A stretch of 64,000 nt of DNA from Mycetocola lacteus (GTDB taxonomy: Bacteria > Actinomycetota > Actinomycetes > Actinomycetales > Microbacteriaceae). Each line of letters opens with the position of its first letter. The first letter of the stretch is position 1. A program made the position numbers and the translations under genes. The notes under the pieces are model-generated. The model was given only the letters and a program-made list of their open reading frames with translations, did not search any database and was not told the DNA's origin. Below are positions 54,256 through 62,601 of the stretch, piece after piece. The DNA lies in assembly GCF_003667575.1 (NCBI RefSeq), contig NZ_RCUY01000009.1, positions 62,001 through 126,000 on the forward strand, in the 5' to 3' direction.

Positions 54256-55515
54256 CTAGAGGCTGTGCTCGGAGGTTGCGGTGGATACCGGGGTAAGGGC
54301 GTAGCCGTCCTCGCCGTGTACCACGCTGTCGACGCCGGCGATCTCGTCCTCGTTGGTGACGCGGAAGCCCATGGTCTTCTGGATGACCCAGCCGATGACG
54401 TAGGCGGCCACGAAGGAGTAGATCAGGACCGCGAAGACCGCGATGGTCTGGACCACCAGCTGGCGGAAGTCGCCGCCCACAAACAGGCCGGTGCCGGTGG
54501 CGAAGAAGCCGAGGTACAGGGTTCCGATCAGACCACCCACGAGGTGGATACCCACCACGTCGAGCGAGTCGTCAAAGCCGAGGACAAACTTGAGCTCGAT
54601 GGCCACGGCGCAGACCGCACCGGTCAGGACTCCGAGGACCAGGGCCCAACCCGGGGTCAGGTTGGCGCAGGCAGGGGTGATGGCAACCAGGCCGGCGACG
54701 GCGCCGGAGGCGGCACCCACTGAGGTGGGCTTTCCGTGACGGATCTTCTCGATGATCAGCCAGCCGATGATGGCCGCGGCGGTGGCGCCCAGCGTGTTGA
54801 TCGTGATCAGGCCGACGTTCTTCAGGCCGTTGAGCCACTCGGCACCGGCGTTGAATCCGAACCAGCCGAACCACAGCAGCGAGGCACCGATCAGGGTCAG
54901 CGGCACGTTGTGGGGCTTCTGGATGCCGGGCTTGAAGCCGACTCGCTTGCCCAGGATCAGGGCGAGGGCCAGGGCTGCGGCACCGGCGTTGATGTGCACG
55001 TCGGTACCACCGGCGTAGTCGATGACCTCGATGCCGGCGTCCTTACCAAACAGCGCGGTGCCGAGGTTCTGGATCCAGCCGCCGCCCCAGATCCAGGCGG
55101 TGACCGGGAAGTAGACCACGGTTGCCCAGATTCCGGCAAACACCATCCAGGCACCGAAGCGTGCCCGGTCCGCGATCGCTCCCGAGATCAGGGCCACGGT
55201 GATGATGGCAAACGTGGCGCCGAAGGCCACCCCGATCAGGTTTTCGTTGGCGTGCGGTGCCGAGGCGAGTCCGCTCAGCCCAAAGTCGTTGAGCGGGTTA
55301 CCGGCGAACTGGCTCGGGTTGTCGACATGGGTCATGTTGTAGCCGTAGAGGATCCAGAGTCCGCCGATCAGGCCCATCGAGCCGAAGCTCAGCATGAGCA
55401 TGCTGACGACGCTGCTGATCTTGACAAGGCCGCCGTAGAAGAAGGCGACGCCGGGGGTCATCAGCAGCACCAGTGCGGTGGCGACGAGTCCCCAGGCGAG
55501 AGATCCGGTATCCAT
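54256..55515 (-). CDS. amtB: Ammonium transporter
   Basis: The 419-residue protein has about eleven membrane helices and the Amt signatures: MTPGVAFFYGGLV, DYAGGTDVHINAGAAALAL with the first pore histidine, LLWFGWFGFNAGAEW and VVGIHLVGGLIGTLYLG with the second. It conducts ammonium under nitrogen limitation. No glnK lies downstream; instead the 6C-like RNA follows the gene. The start is a plain ATG with TAGGAAAAGC upstream. A GlnR-like operator lies upstream, and gltBD elsewhere in the window shows the nitrogen assimilation link. Confidence 0.95.
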   Translation of the reverse strand: MDTGSLAWGLVATALVLLMTPGVAFFYGGLVKISSVVSMLMLSFGSMGLIGGLWILYGYNMTHVDNPSQFAGNPLNDFGLSGLASAPHANENLIGVAFGATFAIITVALISGAIADRARFGAWMVFAGIWATVVYFPVTAWIWGGGWIQNLGTALFGKDAGIEVIDYAGGTDVHINAGAAALALALILGKRVGFKPGIQKPHNVPLTLIGASLLWFGWFGFNAGAEWLNGLKNVGLITINTLGATAAAIIGWLIIEKIRHGKPTSVGAASGAVAGLVAITPACANLTPGWALVLGVLTGAVCAVAIELKFVLGFDDSLDVVGIHLVGGLIGTLYLGFFATGTGLFVGGDFRQLVVQTIAVFAVLIYSFVAAYVIGWVIQKTMGFRVTNEDEIAGVDSVVHGEDGYALTPVSTATSEHSL

Positions 55516-55583
55516 AAGCTTTTCCTAACCGTCTGGGCCTCCATCGGGAGTAGAGGCCGTTGCGATTAGTTTGGCGAGAAGTT

Positions 55584-55622
55584 ATTTCCAAAACCGGCAG
55601 GATCTGATTTCCAAAATGTTAC
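55584..55622 (-). promoter_or_regulatory. GlnR-like operator upstream of amtB
   Basis: On the minus strand GTAAC-n6-GAAAT, 11-base spaced as in the GlnR a/b-site consensus (GTnAC-n6-GAAAC), starts at 55622. A weaker second pair follows in phase (CTGCC, then GGAAA). The 10-mer TTTTGGAAAT occurs twice, 23 bases apart. It lies 70-107 bases before the amtB ATG. Confidence 0.5.
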
Positions 55623-55623
55623 A

Positions 55624-55672
55624 GGGCGGCGGCATCGGTAAACAGAATGTTTCGTACCCGATGCCGCCGCCC
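55624..55672 (-). terminator. Hairpin after the MDR oxidoreductase gene
   Basis: GGGCGGCGGCATCGG and its exact complement (15 bp, 19-base loop) lie 15 bases past the oxidoreductase stop. No T-run follows, but placement between the operon end and the amtB control region fits a terminator. Confidence 0.6.
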
Positions 55673-55687
55673 CATGGGAAGCGCGAA

Positions 55688-56719
55688 TTACGCGTCTACG
55701 CGGACCACCATCTTGCCCACGTTCTTGCCGGCGAGCAGGTCGATGAAGGCCTGCGGGGTGTTCTCGATGCCCTCGACGACGGTCTCGTCGTAGGCGATCT
55801 TGCCGGCGGCGAACCACTCCCCCATAGCCTTGGCAAACTCGGGGGCCACGGCCACATGCTCGCCGATGGTGAAGCCGCGCAGGCGCAGGCTCTGGGTAAT
55901 CAGGCGGCTCATGTTACGCGGCCCCACCTTGGGCGTGGTGACGTTGTACTCGGAGCTGGCGCCACACAGTGCGATCCGTCCACCGCGGTGCAGGGCACCG
56001 ATTGCGGCCTCGAGGTGCTCACCACCGACGTTGTCGAAGTACACGTCGATCCCGTCCGGGGCGACCTCGGCCAGCTGCTCGGCAACCGGCGCCGCGTCGT
56101 TGTAGTTAAAGGCGGCGTCGTAGCCGTAGCGCTCGGTGAGCATCGCAACCTTCGCATCGGTTCCGGCCGAGCCCACCACGCGTGAGGCGCCCATCAGGCG
56201 AGCGATCTGACCCGCGGCGGTACCCACGGCCCCGGCTGCACCGGAGATGAAGACCACATCGCCGGGCTTGATCTCGGCAATATCACGCAGCCCCACAAAG
56301 GCGGTCAGCCCGGTCATACCCAGGATGCCCAGGGAGGTGGACAGCGGAACGCCGGGAATCTCGGCGGCCCGACGGAAAGTGGTCGCGGGTCCCTGGGCGA
56401 CCGAACGCCAGCCCTGGTCGTGACTGACCGCGGTGCCCACGGGCAACTCGGGGGCGTTTGAAGCGACCACGTGGCCGACGGCACCGCCGGTCAGGGCCGC
56501 ATCCAGCTCAAACGGCGCGACGTAGGACTCACCCAGGTTCATCCGTCCACGCATATAGGGATCAACCGAGACAAACCGGTTGAGCACCCGAACCTCGCCC
56601 TCGGCCAGCTCGGGCAGGGTGCGCTCCACGCGTCGGAAGGTGTCCGGGGTGGGCCACCCCTCGGGGCGCTCGGCGAGGTGGAATTCGACGGTGGTTTCGG
56701 GAATCGGTGTGGTGTTCAT
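55688..56719 (-). CDS. NADP-dependent MDR-type oxidoreductase (2-alkenal/curcumin reductase-like)
   Basis: The 343-residue zinc-free medium-chain reductase has VLNRFVSVDPYMRGRM, the family's N-terminal hallmark, and LGMTGLTAFVGL. The nucleotide loop is SGAAGAVGTAAGQIARLMGA, then VDVYFDNVGGEHLEAA and PYMRGRMN-type substrate residues. It resembles CurA and leukotriene B4 dehydrogenase relatives, which reduce alpha,beta-unsaturated carbonyls and detoxify them. I chose ATG 56719, seven bases after AAGGC. It follows a DUF1304 gene by ten bases and is opposed by a TetR gene, so it is probably an inducible detoxification operon. Confidence 0.92.
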   Translation of the reverse strand: MNTTPIPETTVEFHLAERPEGWPTPDTFRRVERTLPELAEGEVRVLNRFVSVDPYMRGRMNLGESYVAPFELDAALTGGAVGHVVASNAPELPVGTAVSHDQGWRSVAQGPATTFRRAAEIPGVPLSTSLGILGMTGLTAFVGLRDIAEIKPGDVVFISGAAGAVGTAAGQIARLMGASRVVGSAGTDAKVAMLTERYGYDAAFNYNDAAPVAEQLAEVAPDGIDVYFDNVGGEHLEAAIGALHRGGRIALCGASSEYNVTTPKVGPRNMSRLITQSLRLRGFTIGEHVAVAPEFAKAMGEWFAAGKIAYDETVVEGIENTPQAFIDLLAGKNVGKMVVRVDA

Positions 56720-56729
56720 AAATACAGCC

Positions 56730-57122
56730 TTAGCGTGTTGCGAGTGCGACAAAGAGGAAGATCAGGCCCAGCAGCGGCAGGGTTCCCTGCGTGATCGCCG
56801 CGCGAGCCTTGGTGTGGTCGGAGAGCAGGAGGACCAGTGCGGCGGCAAACATCGGAGCGATGCCGGCAATGATCAGGGTCAGTCCGATCGTCTCAGTCCC
56901 GGCGATAACCAGGATCAGACCGATAAGCGATGTGATCGCCAGAAACAGGTTGTAGAAGCCCTGGTTGAACGCGAGGGGCTTGGTGATTTCGGCCACCTCG
57001 GCACTCTCGATCCCGAAGGTCTTGCGGGTGCTCGGGGCGGTCCAGCGCACCGACTCCATCACGAAGATGTAGCAGTGCAGCACGGCGGCCAGGGTCGCGA
57101 ATACGAGTCCGGCAACAAGCAT
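56730..57122 (-). CDS. DUF1304 family membrane protein
   Basis: The 130-residue protein has four helices: LVAGLVFATLAAVLHCYIFVM, LAFNQGFYNLFLAITSLIG, LILVIAGTETIGLTLIIAGIAPMFAAALVLL and LPLLGLIFLFVALA. The EIT KPLAFNQGFYNLFL block is the DUF1304 signature. Its role is unknown; such genes often sit with detoxification enzymes. I chose ATG 57122, eight bases after GAGGAA, over the GTG at 57137 that overlaps it. First gene of the oxidoreductase operon. Confidence 0.88.
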   Translation of the reverse strand: MLVAGLVFATLAAVLHCYIFVMESVRWTAPSTRKTFGIESAEVAEITKPLAFNQGFYNLFLAITSLIGLILVIAGTETIGLTLIIAGIAPMFAAALVLLLSDHTKARAAITQGTLPLLGLIFLFVALATR

Positions 57123-57175
57123 TTGGGGGTTCCTCACGTTAGATAACAGGGGGTCTGGAAACTAGCGTACAATAG

Positions 57176-57199
57176 ATTCTGAACCGATCGTTGCAGAAT
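57176..57199. promoter_or_regulatory. TetR operator between divergent genes
   Basis: ATTCTG and CAGAAT flank a central CGATCG (57185-57190), all sharing one dyad centre, giving a 24-bp imperfect palindrome. TACAAT at 57168-57173 may be the -10 of the TetR gene. One regulator here could control both directions. Confidence 0.65.
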
Positions 57200-57209
57200 G
57201 TGAGAAAAC

Positions 57210-57794
57210 ATGGCCCGCTCCCGAGAATTTGATACCGCCACCGTGGTGCGTGCGGCCCGCGACCTGTTCTGGGCGGTCGGCTATGACGTCGCCTCGATCA
57301 GCGATTTAGAATCGGCGACCGGCCTGTCTCGGTCGAGTCTGTATCAGGCATTCGGCAATAAGCGTGGCCTGTTTGACGCGGCACTGCAGGACTATCTCGA
57401 TGAGATCGTCGAACCACGGCTCGTGCATCTCACCGACGGAAGTCCTGACGGGGTCCGCCGCTATCTGAGCGACATGGCCGCGTCGCTGGCGGCGCTGGAA
57501 CCCGGGGACCCGCGGTTCGGGTGCATGATTGTGCGCGCCGGGGCAGGAATCGGCTCGCGAGACACCGATGCGGCCGCCGTGGTCGCGGGCTATCGTCGCC
57601 GCGTCGAGGGCTCAATCCTCGCCGCTCTCCGCGTGGACGCGCCCTCCTCCACAGACCAGGCGCGGCTGACTCATCGAGCGACGGTGATCACCGGACTGAT
57701 CGTGAGCACACTCCTGTTGGCTCCGGTGGACCTGGACGGCGCGCTGGCACTGCTGGAGGCGGCGATCATCGAGGCGGCACCGCCGGTCGAATAG
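57210..57794 (+). CDS. TetR family transcriptional regulator
   Basis: The 194-residue protein has an N-terminal HTH: VVRAARDLFWAVGYDVASISDLESATGLSRSSLYQAFGNKRGLFDAAL. The GLSRSSLYQAFGNK block matches the AcrR/YxaF-type subgroup that often controls a neighbouring oxidoreductase. The C-terminal half is a helical ligand domain. It is divergent from the DUF1304-oxidoreductase operon, with a palindrome in the gap, which supports a repressor of that operon and itself. A clear ribosome site is lacking (only GAATGTGAG). Confidence 0.92.
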   Translation: MARSREFDTATVVRAARDLFWAVGYDVASISDLESATGLSRSSLYQAFGNKRGLFDAALQDYLDEIVEPRLVHLTDGSPDGVRRYLSDMAASLAALEPGDPRFGCMIVRAGAGIGSRDTDAAAVVAGYRRRVEGSILAALRVDAPSSTDQARLTHRATVITGLIVSTLLLAPVDLDGALALLEAAIIEAAPPVE

Positions 57795-57823
57795 CACCGG
57801 GGGCCTCGGTGGGGCCCGATGGA

Positions 57824-58873
57824 CTACTCGGCCGGCGTGGCCGCGTGGGTCAGTGCGATCATGCGGGAGATCGCTCGCTGGTACTTCTTGCGGTAGCCAC
57901 CCTCAAGCATCCCATCACCAAAGATCTGATCCAGCGCGATGCCGGAGGCCACAATCGGCACCTGGGCGTCGTATACCCGGTCGATGAAGGCCACGATCTG
58001 GAGGGCGCGAGTCTGATCGGTGAGCTCGTGGACATCGCGAATGCCCAGCCGGGACAGACCGGTAATCAGTCCCGCATAGCGCGAGGGATGGACCGTCTGC
58101 AGGTGGTTCAGCAGCGCATCAAACGTGTCATCCGATACCTCGGCGTCCACCGGCAGGCCGGCGGTCAGCGCGGTGTCGAAGTTCGCCGGGTCGGTCACGA
58201 TGCAGGATCCGCTCACCGCGCGGCGACGGTAGTCGGTTCCGTCGATACGCAGGGTGCGGAAGTGCGCGGACATCGCCTGGATCTCACGCAGGAAGTCGGC
58301 CGCGGCGAAGCGGCCCTCCCCCAGTGCGCCGGGCGGGGTGTTTGAGGTGGCCGCGATCCGGGTCCCCGAGGCCACAAGCTCTCCCAGCAGGCGGGTCATT
58401 AGCATCGTGTCACCCGGATCATCGAGCTCAAACTCGTCGATGCAGATCAGCGTGGCACCGGTGAGTGCCTGTACCGCCTGCTGATATCCGAGGGCCCCCA
58501 CCAGCGAGGTGTACTCGATGAAGGTGCCAAAATACTTGCGCGGACCCGGCGCCCGGTGCCAGAGCGAGGCGAGCAGGTGGGTTTTTCCCACACCGAATCC
58601 ACCGTCGAGGTAGATGCCCGGCTGCACGGTCGGTGCCTTCTTTTTACGTCCGAAGAATCCTCCCGAGCGCTGCACACCCCAGGCGTCGGCAAACTCGGTC
58701 AGGATCGTGACGGCCTCGGCCTGACTGGGATAGTCGGCATCGGGACGATAGTTCTCAAACGACGCCTGCGCGAACTGCGGGGGCGGGGTGAGCCCGGCGA
58801 TAATGGCCTGCGCGTCGCTGCGCGGGGTGCGTTCGGTCAGGCTGATGCGACGCTGCGTGGGGGCTGCGGTCAT
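57824..58873 (-). CDS. zapE: Cell division protein ZapE (AFG1-type ATPase)
   Basis: The 349-residue P-loop ATPase has Walker A DGGFGVGKTHLL near residue 85, then ATLICIDEFELDDPGDTMLM (Walker B), RIAATSNTPPGALGEGRF (sensor) and a C-terminal helical region (DRVYDAQVPIVASG). In E. coli ZapE destabilises FtsZ rings under stress; in other organisms AFG1 relatives aid membrane protein quality control. I chose ATG 58873; the open frame continues upstream over the sseA leader but shows no family resemblance there. It converges with the TetR gene. Confidence 0.92.
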   Translation of the reverse strand: MTAAPTQRRISLTERTPRSDAQAIIAGLTPPPQFAQASFENYRPDADYPSQAEAVTILTEFADAWGVQRSGGFFGRKKKAPTVQPGIYLDGGFGVGKTHLLASLWHRAPGPRKYFGTFIEYTSLVGALGYQQAVQALTGATLICIDEFELDDPGDTMLMTRLLGELVASGTRIAATSNTPPGALGEGRFAAADFLREIQAMSAHFRTLRIDGTDYRRRAVSGSCIVTDPANFDTALTAGLPVDAEVSDDTFDALLNHLQTVHPSRYAGLITGLSRLGIRDVHELTDQTRALQIVAFIDRVYDAQVPIVASGIALDQIFGDGMLEGGYRKKYQRAISRMIALTHAATPAE

Positions 58874-59068
58874 GTGGGGGCTACCTCGTGTGTCGGATTC
58901 TTTCGCCACCCTGATGACAAGCCGCAAAAAGGTGCGTACATTCAAAGGTGGGGCGTCGGCTCCTAGCCTAGTCCCACGAGGCTCGTGCCCGTGGGGTGTC
59001 GGCTGTGAACCCGCCCCATCAGCCACCATCCGGACCGGCGATTGCCGGTGCAACCCGAGGGGAACCCC

Positions 59069-59992
59069 GTGACATTCGCCTTTGATACCTCCGATCCCAA
59101 GTTTGCCGACTACGCTCACCCGGGCAAACTCGTCTCGACCTCCTGGCTGGCCGATCGCCTCGGCGAACCGGGCCTCGTGGTGGTGGAATCCGATGAGGAC
59201 GTGCTGCTCTACGCGGTTGGTCACATTCCCGGCGCCGTCAAGGTGGATTGGCACACCGAGCTCAACGATCCGGTCGTGCGCGACTACATTGATGGCGAGG
59301 GCTTTGCCGAACTCCTGTCGGCCAAGGGCATCTCGCGTGATGACACCGTGGTGATCTACGGCGATAAGAGTAACTGGTGGGCCGCCTACGCTCTGTGGGT
59401 GTTCACGCTGTTTGGTCACCCCGATGTGCGTCTGCTGGATGGCGGACGGGACAAGTGGATCGCCGAGGGCCGCGAGATCACCACCGACACCCCGGAGCGT
59501 ATTGCCACCCGCTATCCGGTCATCGAACGTGATGATCGCACCGAGCGCGCATTCCGAGACGACGTGATCGACCACCTGGGCAACCCACTGATCGACATCC
59601 GCTCCCCACAGGAGTACACCGGCGAACGCGTCACCCACCCCGACTACCCGGAGGAGGGTGTGCTGCGTGGCGGCCACATCCCCACCGCGCACAACGTCCC
59701 CTGGGCTCGGGCGGTGGCGGCCGATGGGGGCTACCTCACCCGTGAGGAGCTCGAGGCGATCTACCGGGGTGAGCTCGGCCTGGCGCCCACCGAATCGGTC
59801 ATCACCTACTGCCGCATTGGGGAGCGCTCCAGCCACACCTGGTTCGCGCTGCGCTACCTGCTGGGATTCCAGGCGGTCCGCAACTACGACGGTTCCTGGA
59901 CCGAATGGGGCAACGCCGTCCGGGTTCCGATCGTTCAGGGCACCGAGCGTGGCACCCGCCCGGAGCGTGGAAACCGCGCATCCGCCCACTAG
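59069..59992 (+). CDS. sseA: Thiosulfate/3-mercaptopyruvate sulfurtransferase (SseA type)
   Basis: The 307-residue protein has two rhodanese domains. The first (~20-150) is inactive-type, with [15 protein letters not shown] and [18 protein letters not shown]. The second has [14 protein letters not shown] and the active-site loop Cys248 in [20 protein letters not shown] is the actinobacterial SseA/CysA form. GTG 59069 follows GAGGGG by six bases. The next gene is a SufE protein, as with sseA-Rv3284 in M. tuberculosis, suggesting sulfur transfer between them, although a terminator separates the two here. Confidence 0.93.
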   Translation: MTFAFDTSDPKFADYAHPGKLVSTSWLADRLGEPGLVVVESDEDVLLYAVGHIPGAVKVDWHTELNDPVVRDYIDGEGFAELLSAKGISRDDTVVIYGDKSNWWAAYALWVFTLFGHPDVRLLDGGRDKWIAEGREITTDTPERIATRYPVIERDDRTERAFRDDVIDHLGNPLIDIRSPQEYTGERVTHPDYPEEGVLRGGHIPTAHNVPWARAVAADGGYLTREELEAIYRGELGLAPTESVITYCRIGERSSHTWFALRYLLGFQAVRNYDGSWTEWGNAVRVPIVQGTERGTRPERGNRASAH

Positions 59993-60007
59993 GAACCGGA
60001 TGTGTGT

Positions 60008-60035
60008 AGGGCCGCGGGGAATTTCCCGCGGCCCT
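60008..60035 (+). terminator. Terminator after sseA
   Basis: AGGGCCGCGGG and CCCGCGGCCCT (perfect 11 bp, 6-base loop) are followed by TCACTCT. It suggests sseA and sufE are separate transcripts. Confidence 0.75.
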
Positions 60036-60077
60036 TCACTCTGGGCGAAATCCACGGCCAGCCGCACCAGAGGCTGG

Positions 60078-60083
60078 CATAAT
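60078..60083 (+). promoter_or_regulatory. -10 box of sufE, nearly leaderless
   Basis: CATAAT ends eight bases before the sufE ATG, so the transcript probably starts at or within a few bases of the start codon. No ribosome site is present. The -35 could not be fixed. Confidence 0.4.
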
Positions 60084-60091
60084 GGGGTCCC

Positions 60092-60535
60092 ATGACCGAT
60101 AACGCGCTGCCCGCCGCGCTCGCCGAGATCAGCGAGGACTTCCTCGACCTTGACGAAAACTCGCGGCTTGAACTGCTGCTCGACTTTTCCCGCGAACTTC
60201 CCGAGCTGCCCGCCCGCTACAGCGACCACCCCGAGGAGCTGGAGCGCGTGGCCGAATGCCAATCCCCCGTGTTTATTCGGGTGGAACTGGATGATTACGG
60301 GCTGGTGCAGCTCTTTGCGACCGCACCCCAGGAGGCGCCGACCACGCGCGGCTTTGCCAGCATCCTGGTCCAGGGACTCTCGGGATTGAGCGTCGAGGAG
60401 GCACTGGCCGTTCCCTCGGACTACTCGCAGCGGCTGGGACTGGCCCGCGCCGTCTCCCCGCTTCGACTGGCCGGGATGACCGGAATGATTCGTCGTGCCC
60501 AGCGTCAGATTCGACTGCTGGCCGGGCATGAGTAG
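60092..60535 (+). CDS. sufE: SufE family cysteine-desulfurase partner
   Basis: The 147-residue protein has the SufE fold: EDFLDLDENSRLELLLDFSRELPELP, the persulfide-carrying Cys56 in RVAECQSPVFI, then LVQGLSGLSVEEALAVPSD. SufE relays sulfur from a cysteine desulfurase. It shares the 5' neighbourhood with sseA, so it may take sulfur from SseA or serve Fe-S cluster assembly. The next gene's ATG overlaps its stop by 8 bases. Confidence 0.93.
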   Translation: MTDNALPAALAEISEDFLDLDENSRLELLLDFSRELPELPARYSDHPEELERVAECQSPVFIRVELDDYGLVQLFATAPQEAPTTRGFASILVQGLSGLSVEEALAVPSDYSQRLGLARAVSPLRLAGMTGMIRRAQRQIRLLAGHE

Positions 60536-61247
60536 TCTGACCGAGCTCCTCCCCGCCAGCGGAGAGAGCATCGATCCCGCGCTGCCCGAGGCACGCGAGT
60601 GGATCGCCGAACGCTATGCGCTCGCCGGAGAGTCCTGGACCGCGGTGAACATGATCACCACCATGAACGGCTCAGCCGCCGGCGAGGACGGCACCAGCGA
60701 CACGATCTCCAACCGGGTGGATCGCACAATTCTCAGCGTTATCCGCGACCAGGCCGACGCGGTCCTGGTGGGCGCGCAGAGTCTGCGTGCCGAGGGCTAT
60801 ACGATTCCACGTCGGGCGGCCCTCGCCGTGCTGACCCGCAGCGGCGATCTGGGCGATGTGCCCGATAATGAGGGTGCCCGGGATCGGCTGATCGTGCTGT
60901 GCCCGCGCGCCTCGGTCCCCAAGGTCACCGCCCGGATGGATGGTCGGGTACGCGCGGTGATCGGCATCGAGGCCGCCGATCCGTCCCCCGCTCAGATCCT
61001 GGCAACCCTGGCCGACCACGGACTGAAGCGGGTGATCTGCGAGGGTGGTCCAACCGTGACCGGCAGCTTCCTGGCCGCCGGGGCGATCGATGAGATCTTC
61101 CTGACCGCGGCACCCAGCGTGGTCCTGCCGCCGCAGCCGGTGTTTGGCCAAACCGAGCACCTGGTGACCCGCTACACCCTACACGGCCTGATGCTGGACG
61201 ATGAGGGCACCCTCTACCAGCGCTTCCGTCCACGCACCGCGGAGTAG
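60528..61247 (+). CDS. RibD C-terminal-like pyrimidine reductase
   Basis: The 239-residue DHFR-like protein has NMITTMNGSAAGEDGTSDTISNRVDR (RibD-C substrate block), ADAVLVGAQSLRAEGY and KRVICEGGPTVTGSF (NADPH loop). It is a stand-alone version of the 5-amino-6-ribosylaminouracil reductase domain of riboflavin synthesis. Other rib genes are not nearby, so it may work on a different pyrimidine or nucleotide. ATG 60528 overlaps the sufE stop (ATGAGTAG), giving coupled translation. The frame from 60495 is an extension inside sufE. Confidence 0.85.
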   Translation: MSSLTELLPASGESIDPALPEAREWIAERYALAGESWTAVNMITTMNGSAAGEDGTSDTISNRVDRTILSVIRDQADAVLVGAQSLRAEGYTIPRRAALAVLTRSGDLGDVPDNEGARDRLIVLCPRASVPKVTARMDGRVRAVIGIEAADPSPAQILATLADHGLKRVICEGGPTVTGSFLAAGAIDEIFLTAAPSVVLPPQPVFGQTEHLVTRYTLHGLMLDDEGTLYQRFRPRTAE

Positions 61248-61262
61248 CACGGCCACACAGGC

Positions 61263-61322
61263 TGTTGGCCGAGCAGCGGTTGGCCGGGCGACGGTTGGCA
61301 GGGCGACGGTTGGCCGAGTGAG
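61263..61322. repeat. Four imperfect 15-bp tandem repeats
   Basis: Units read TGTTGGCCGAGCAGC, GGTTGGCCGGGCGAC, GGTTGGCAGGGCGAC and GGTTGGCCGAGTGAG, head to tail, right after the reductase stop. They lie before the terminator; no coding role is likely. Confidence 0.85.
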
Positions 61323-61345
61323 CCCAGGCCGAGTGTTCGGCCGAA

Positions 61346-61383
61346 CGAAACGACCCGGTGGGAAATCCCACCGGGTCGTTTCG
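61346..61383. terminator. Bidirectional terminator
   Basis: A perfect 18-bp inverted repeat (CGAAACGACCCGGTGGGA and complement) with a 2-base AA gap at the tip separates the reductase gene from the convergent hydrolase, whose stop lies 2 bases away. Confidence 0.92.
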
Positions 61384-61385
61384 GA

Positions 61386-62576
61386 TCAGGCCTGTGTGGA
61401 CGGATCGTGCTGAGCCTCGAGCCACTCATGCACCAGGCGCTCCCAGCGATCCCGGTCGAAGTTCCATAGCTTGGTGTGCCGGGCCACGCTGAATTCCTCC
61501 AGCGTGACAATGTCCGGGCGCTCGATTGCCAGGGCCTGTGAGGCCTCGGCGGGCACCACGTCGTCATCCACACTGTGCAGGATCAGGGTGGGGATGCGCA
61601 ACTCGTCGGCACGGGCGACCAGATTCATCCGGTCAATGCGGACAGGCTCACCCAGCCCGGTGATTCGCGACGCCCATCCGGCACCGAGCAGGTGCACGGC
61701 GATATCCCGAACCGGCCGGGGCAGTCGACGCTCACGCGCCTGGAAGGCCAGAACCTCGGCCCAGTCGATCACCGGGGAATCCAGCAGCAGCGCGGAGATC
61801 TCGGCACCGTGCTCGCCATTCAGCACGGTCTGTAACGAGACCGCGCCACCCATCGACCATCCCATCAGCACGATGCGCGCGGCCGATCGGGCGCGAACCC
61901 AGCCCAGGGCCGCATCCACATCGTGCCATTCGGTCAGGCCCAGCCCGTAACGGCCATCGGCGCTGGCGGGGGCATCGCCGTCATTGCGGTAGGACAGCAG
62001 GAGCACGTTGTACCCGGCGGCCTGGGCGGTGGGAACCACGCGCAGGCCCTCGCCGCGACGGGTGCCCCGGCCGTGCACCACCACCAGCCAGGGTGCGTTC
62101 TCCTCCTCCACCGGGAACAGCCAGGCGGGCGCCACGCCGTTCTCCACCGGAATGTGGACGTTTTCCCAATGCTCGGCCACGGTGGTGGGGTCGGCCTCGA
62201 CCCAGGCGGTGAAGCGTCCGCCACCGTGCCCCACCAGGCCACGCAGGTTCTGCGCGGGCAGTTCACGGGTGACCGTATGCTCCCCCACCGCCAGCACCTC
62301 ACCGATGCGTACCAGGCGCTCGGGACGGCCGTACCAGATGCCGTACTGTCCGGGCAGGACCGTGAAGTCGGTGCGGGAGAGCACGATGGTGCCCTCTATC
62401 TCGTTGATTCCCAGGACCTGGGTGTCGGGCGCATCAGGTCCCGGAGGCGTCACCACCTCGCGGGCCAGGATCGCCGAAACCGTGGCGATTCCGGCCGCCA
62501 CGACGGCGGTGGTGGCGGCGAGAGCCGCCGCAGGCAGGATTAACGCGCGAGCTCCGGCGCGGCGTGAAGAATTCAT
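61386..62576 (-). CDS. Membrane-anchored alpha/beta hydrolase
   Basis: The 396-residue protein has a single N-terminal membrane helix (ALILPAAALAATTAVVAAG) that may also serve as a signal anchor. An N-terminal extension leads into an alpha/beta-hydrolase domain (~160-390) with WLVVVHGRGTRRGEGLR, nucleophile elbow GWSMGG, catalytic Asp in HSVDDDVVP and His in ARHTKLWNFD. It is esterase or lipase-like in layout; no closer substrate is evident. I chose ATG 62576 over TTG 62582. Alone, divergent from the DUF3000 gene. Confidence 0.88.
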   Translation of the reverse strand: MNSSRRAGARALILPAAALAATTAVVAAGIATVSAILAREVVTPPGPDAPDTQVLGINEIEGTIVLSRTDFTVLPGQYGIWYGRPERLVRIGEVLAVGEHTVTRELPAQNLRGLVGHGGGRFTAWVEADPTTVAEHWENVHIPVENGVAPAWLFPVEEENAPWLVVVHGRGTRRGEGLRVVPTAQAAGYNVLLLSYRNDGDAPASADGRYGLGLTEWHDVDAALGWVRARSAARIVLMGWSMGGAVSLQTVLNGEHGAEISALLLDSPVIDWAEVLAFQARERRLPRPVRDIAVHLLGAGWASRITGLGEPVRIDRMNLVARADELRIPTLILHSVDDDVVPAEASQALAIERPDIVTLEEFSVARHTKLWNFDRDRWERLVHEWLEAQHDPSTQA

Positions 62577-62601
62577 AGCCAACTAACTCTAGTCTGCAAT
62601 C

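Noticed and set aside
58874-60571. Upstream extension of the zapE frame by about 560 codons
   Set aside because: It runs antisense through sseA and sufE, lacks family resemblance, and ATG 58873 fits ZapE proteins.
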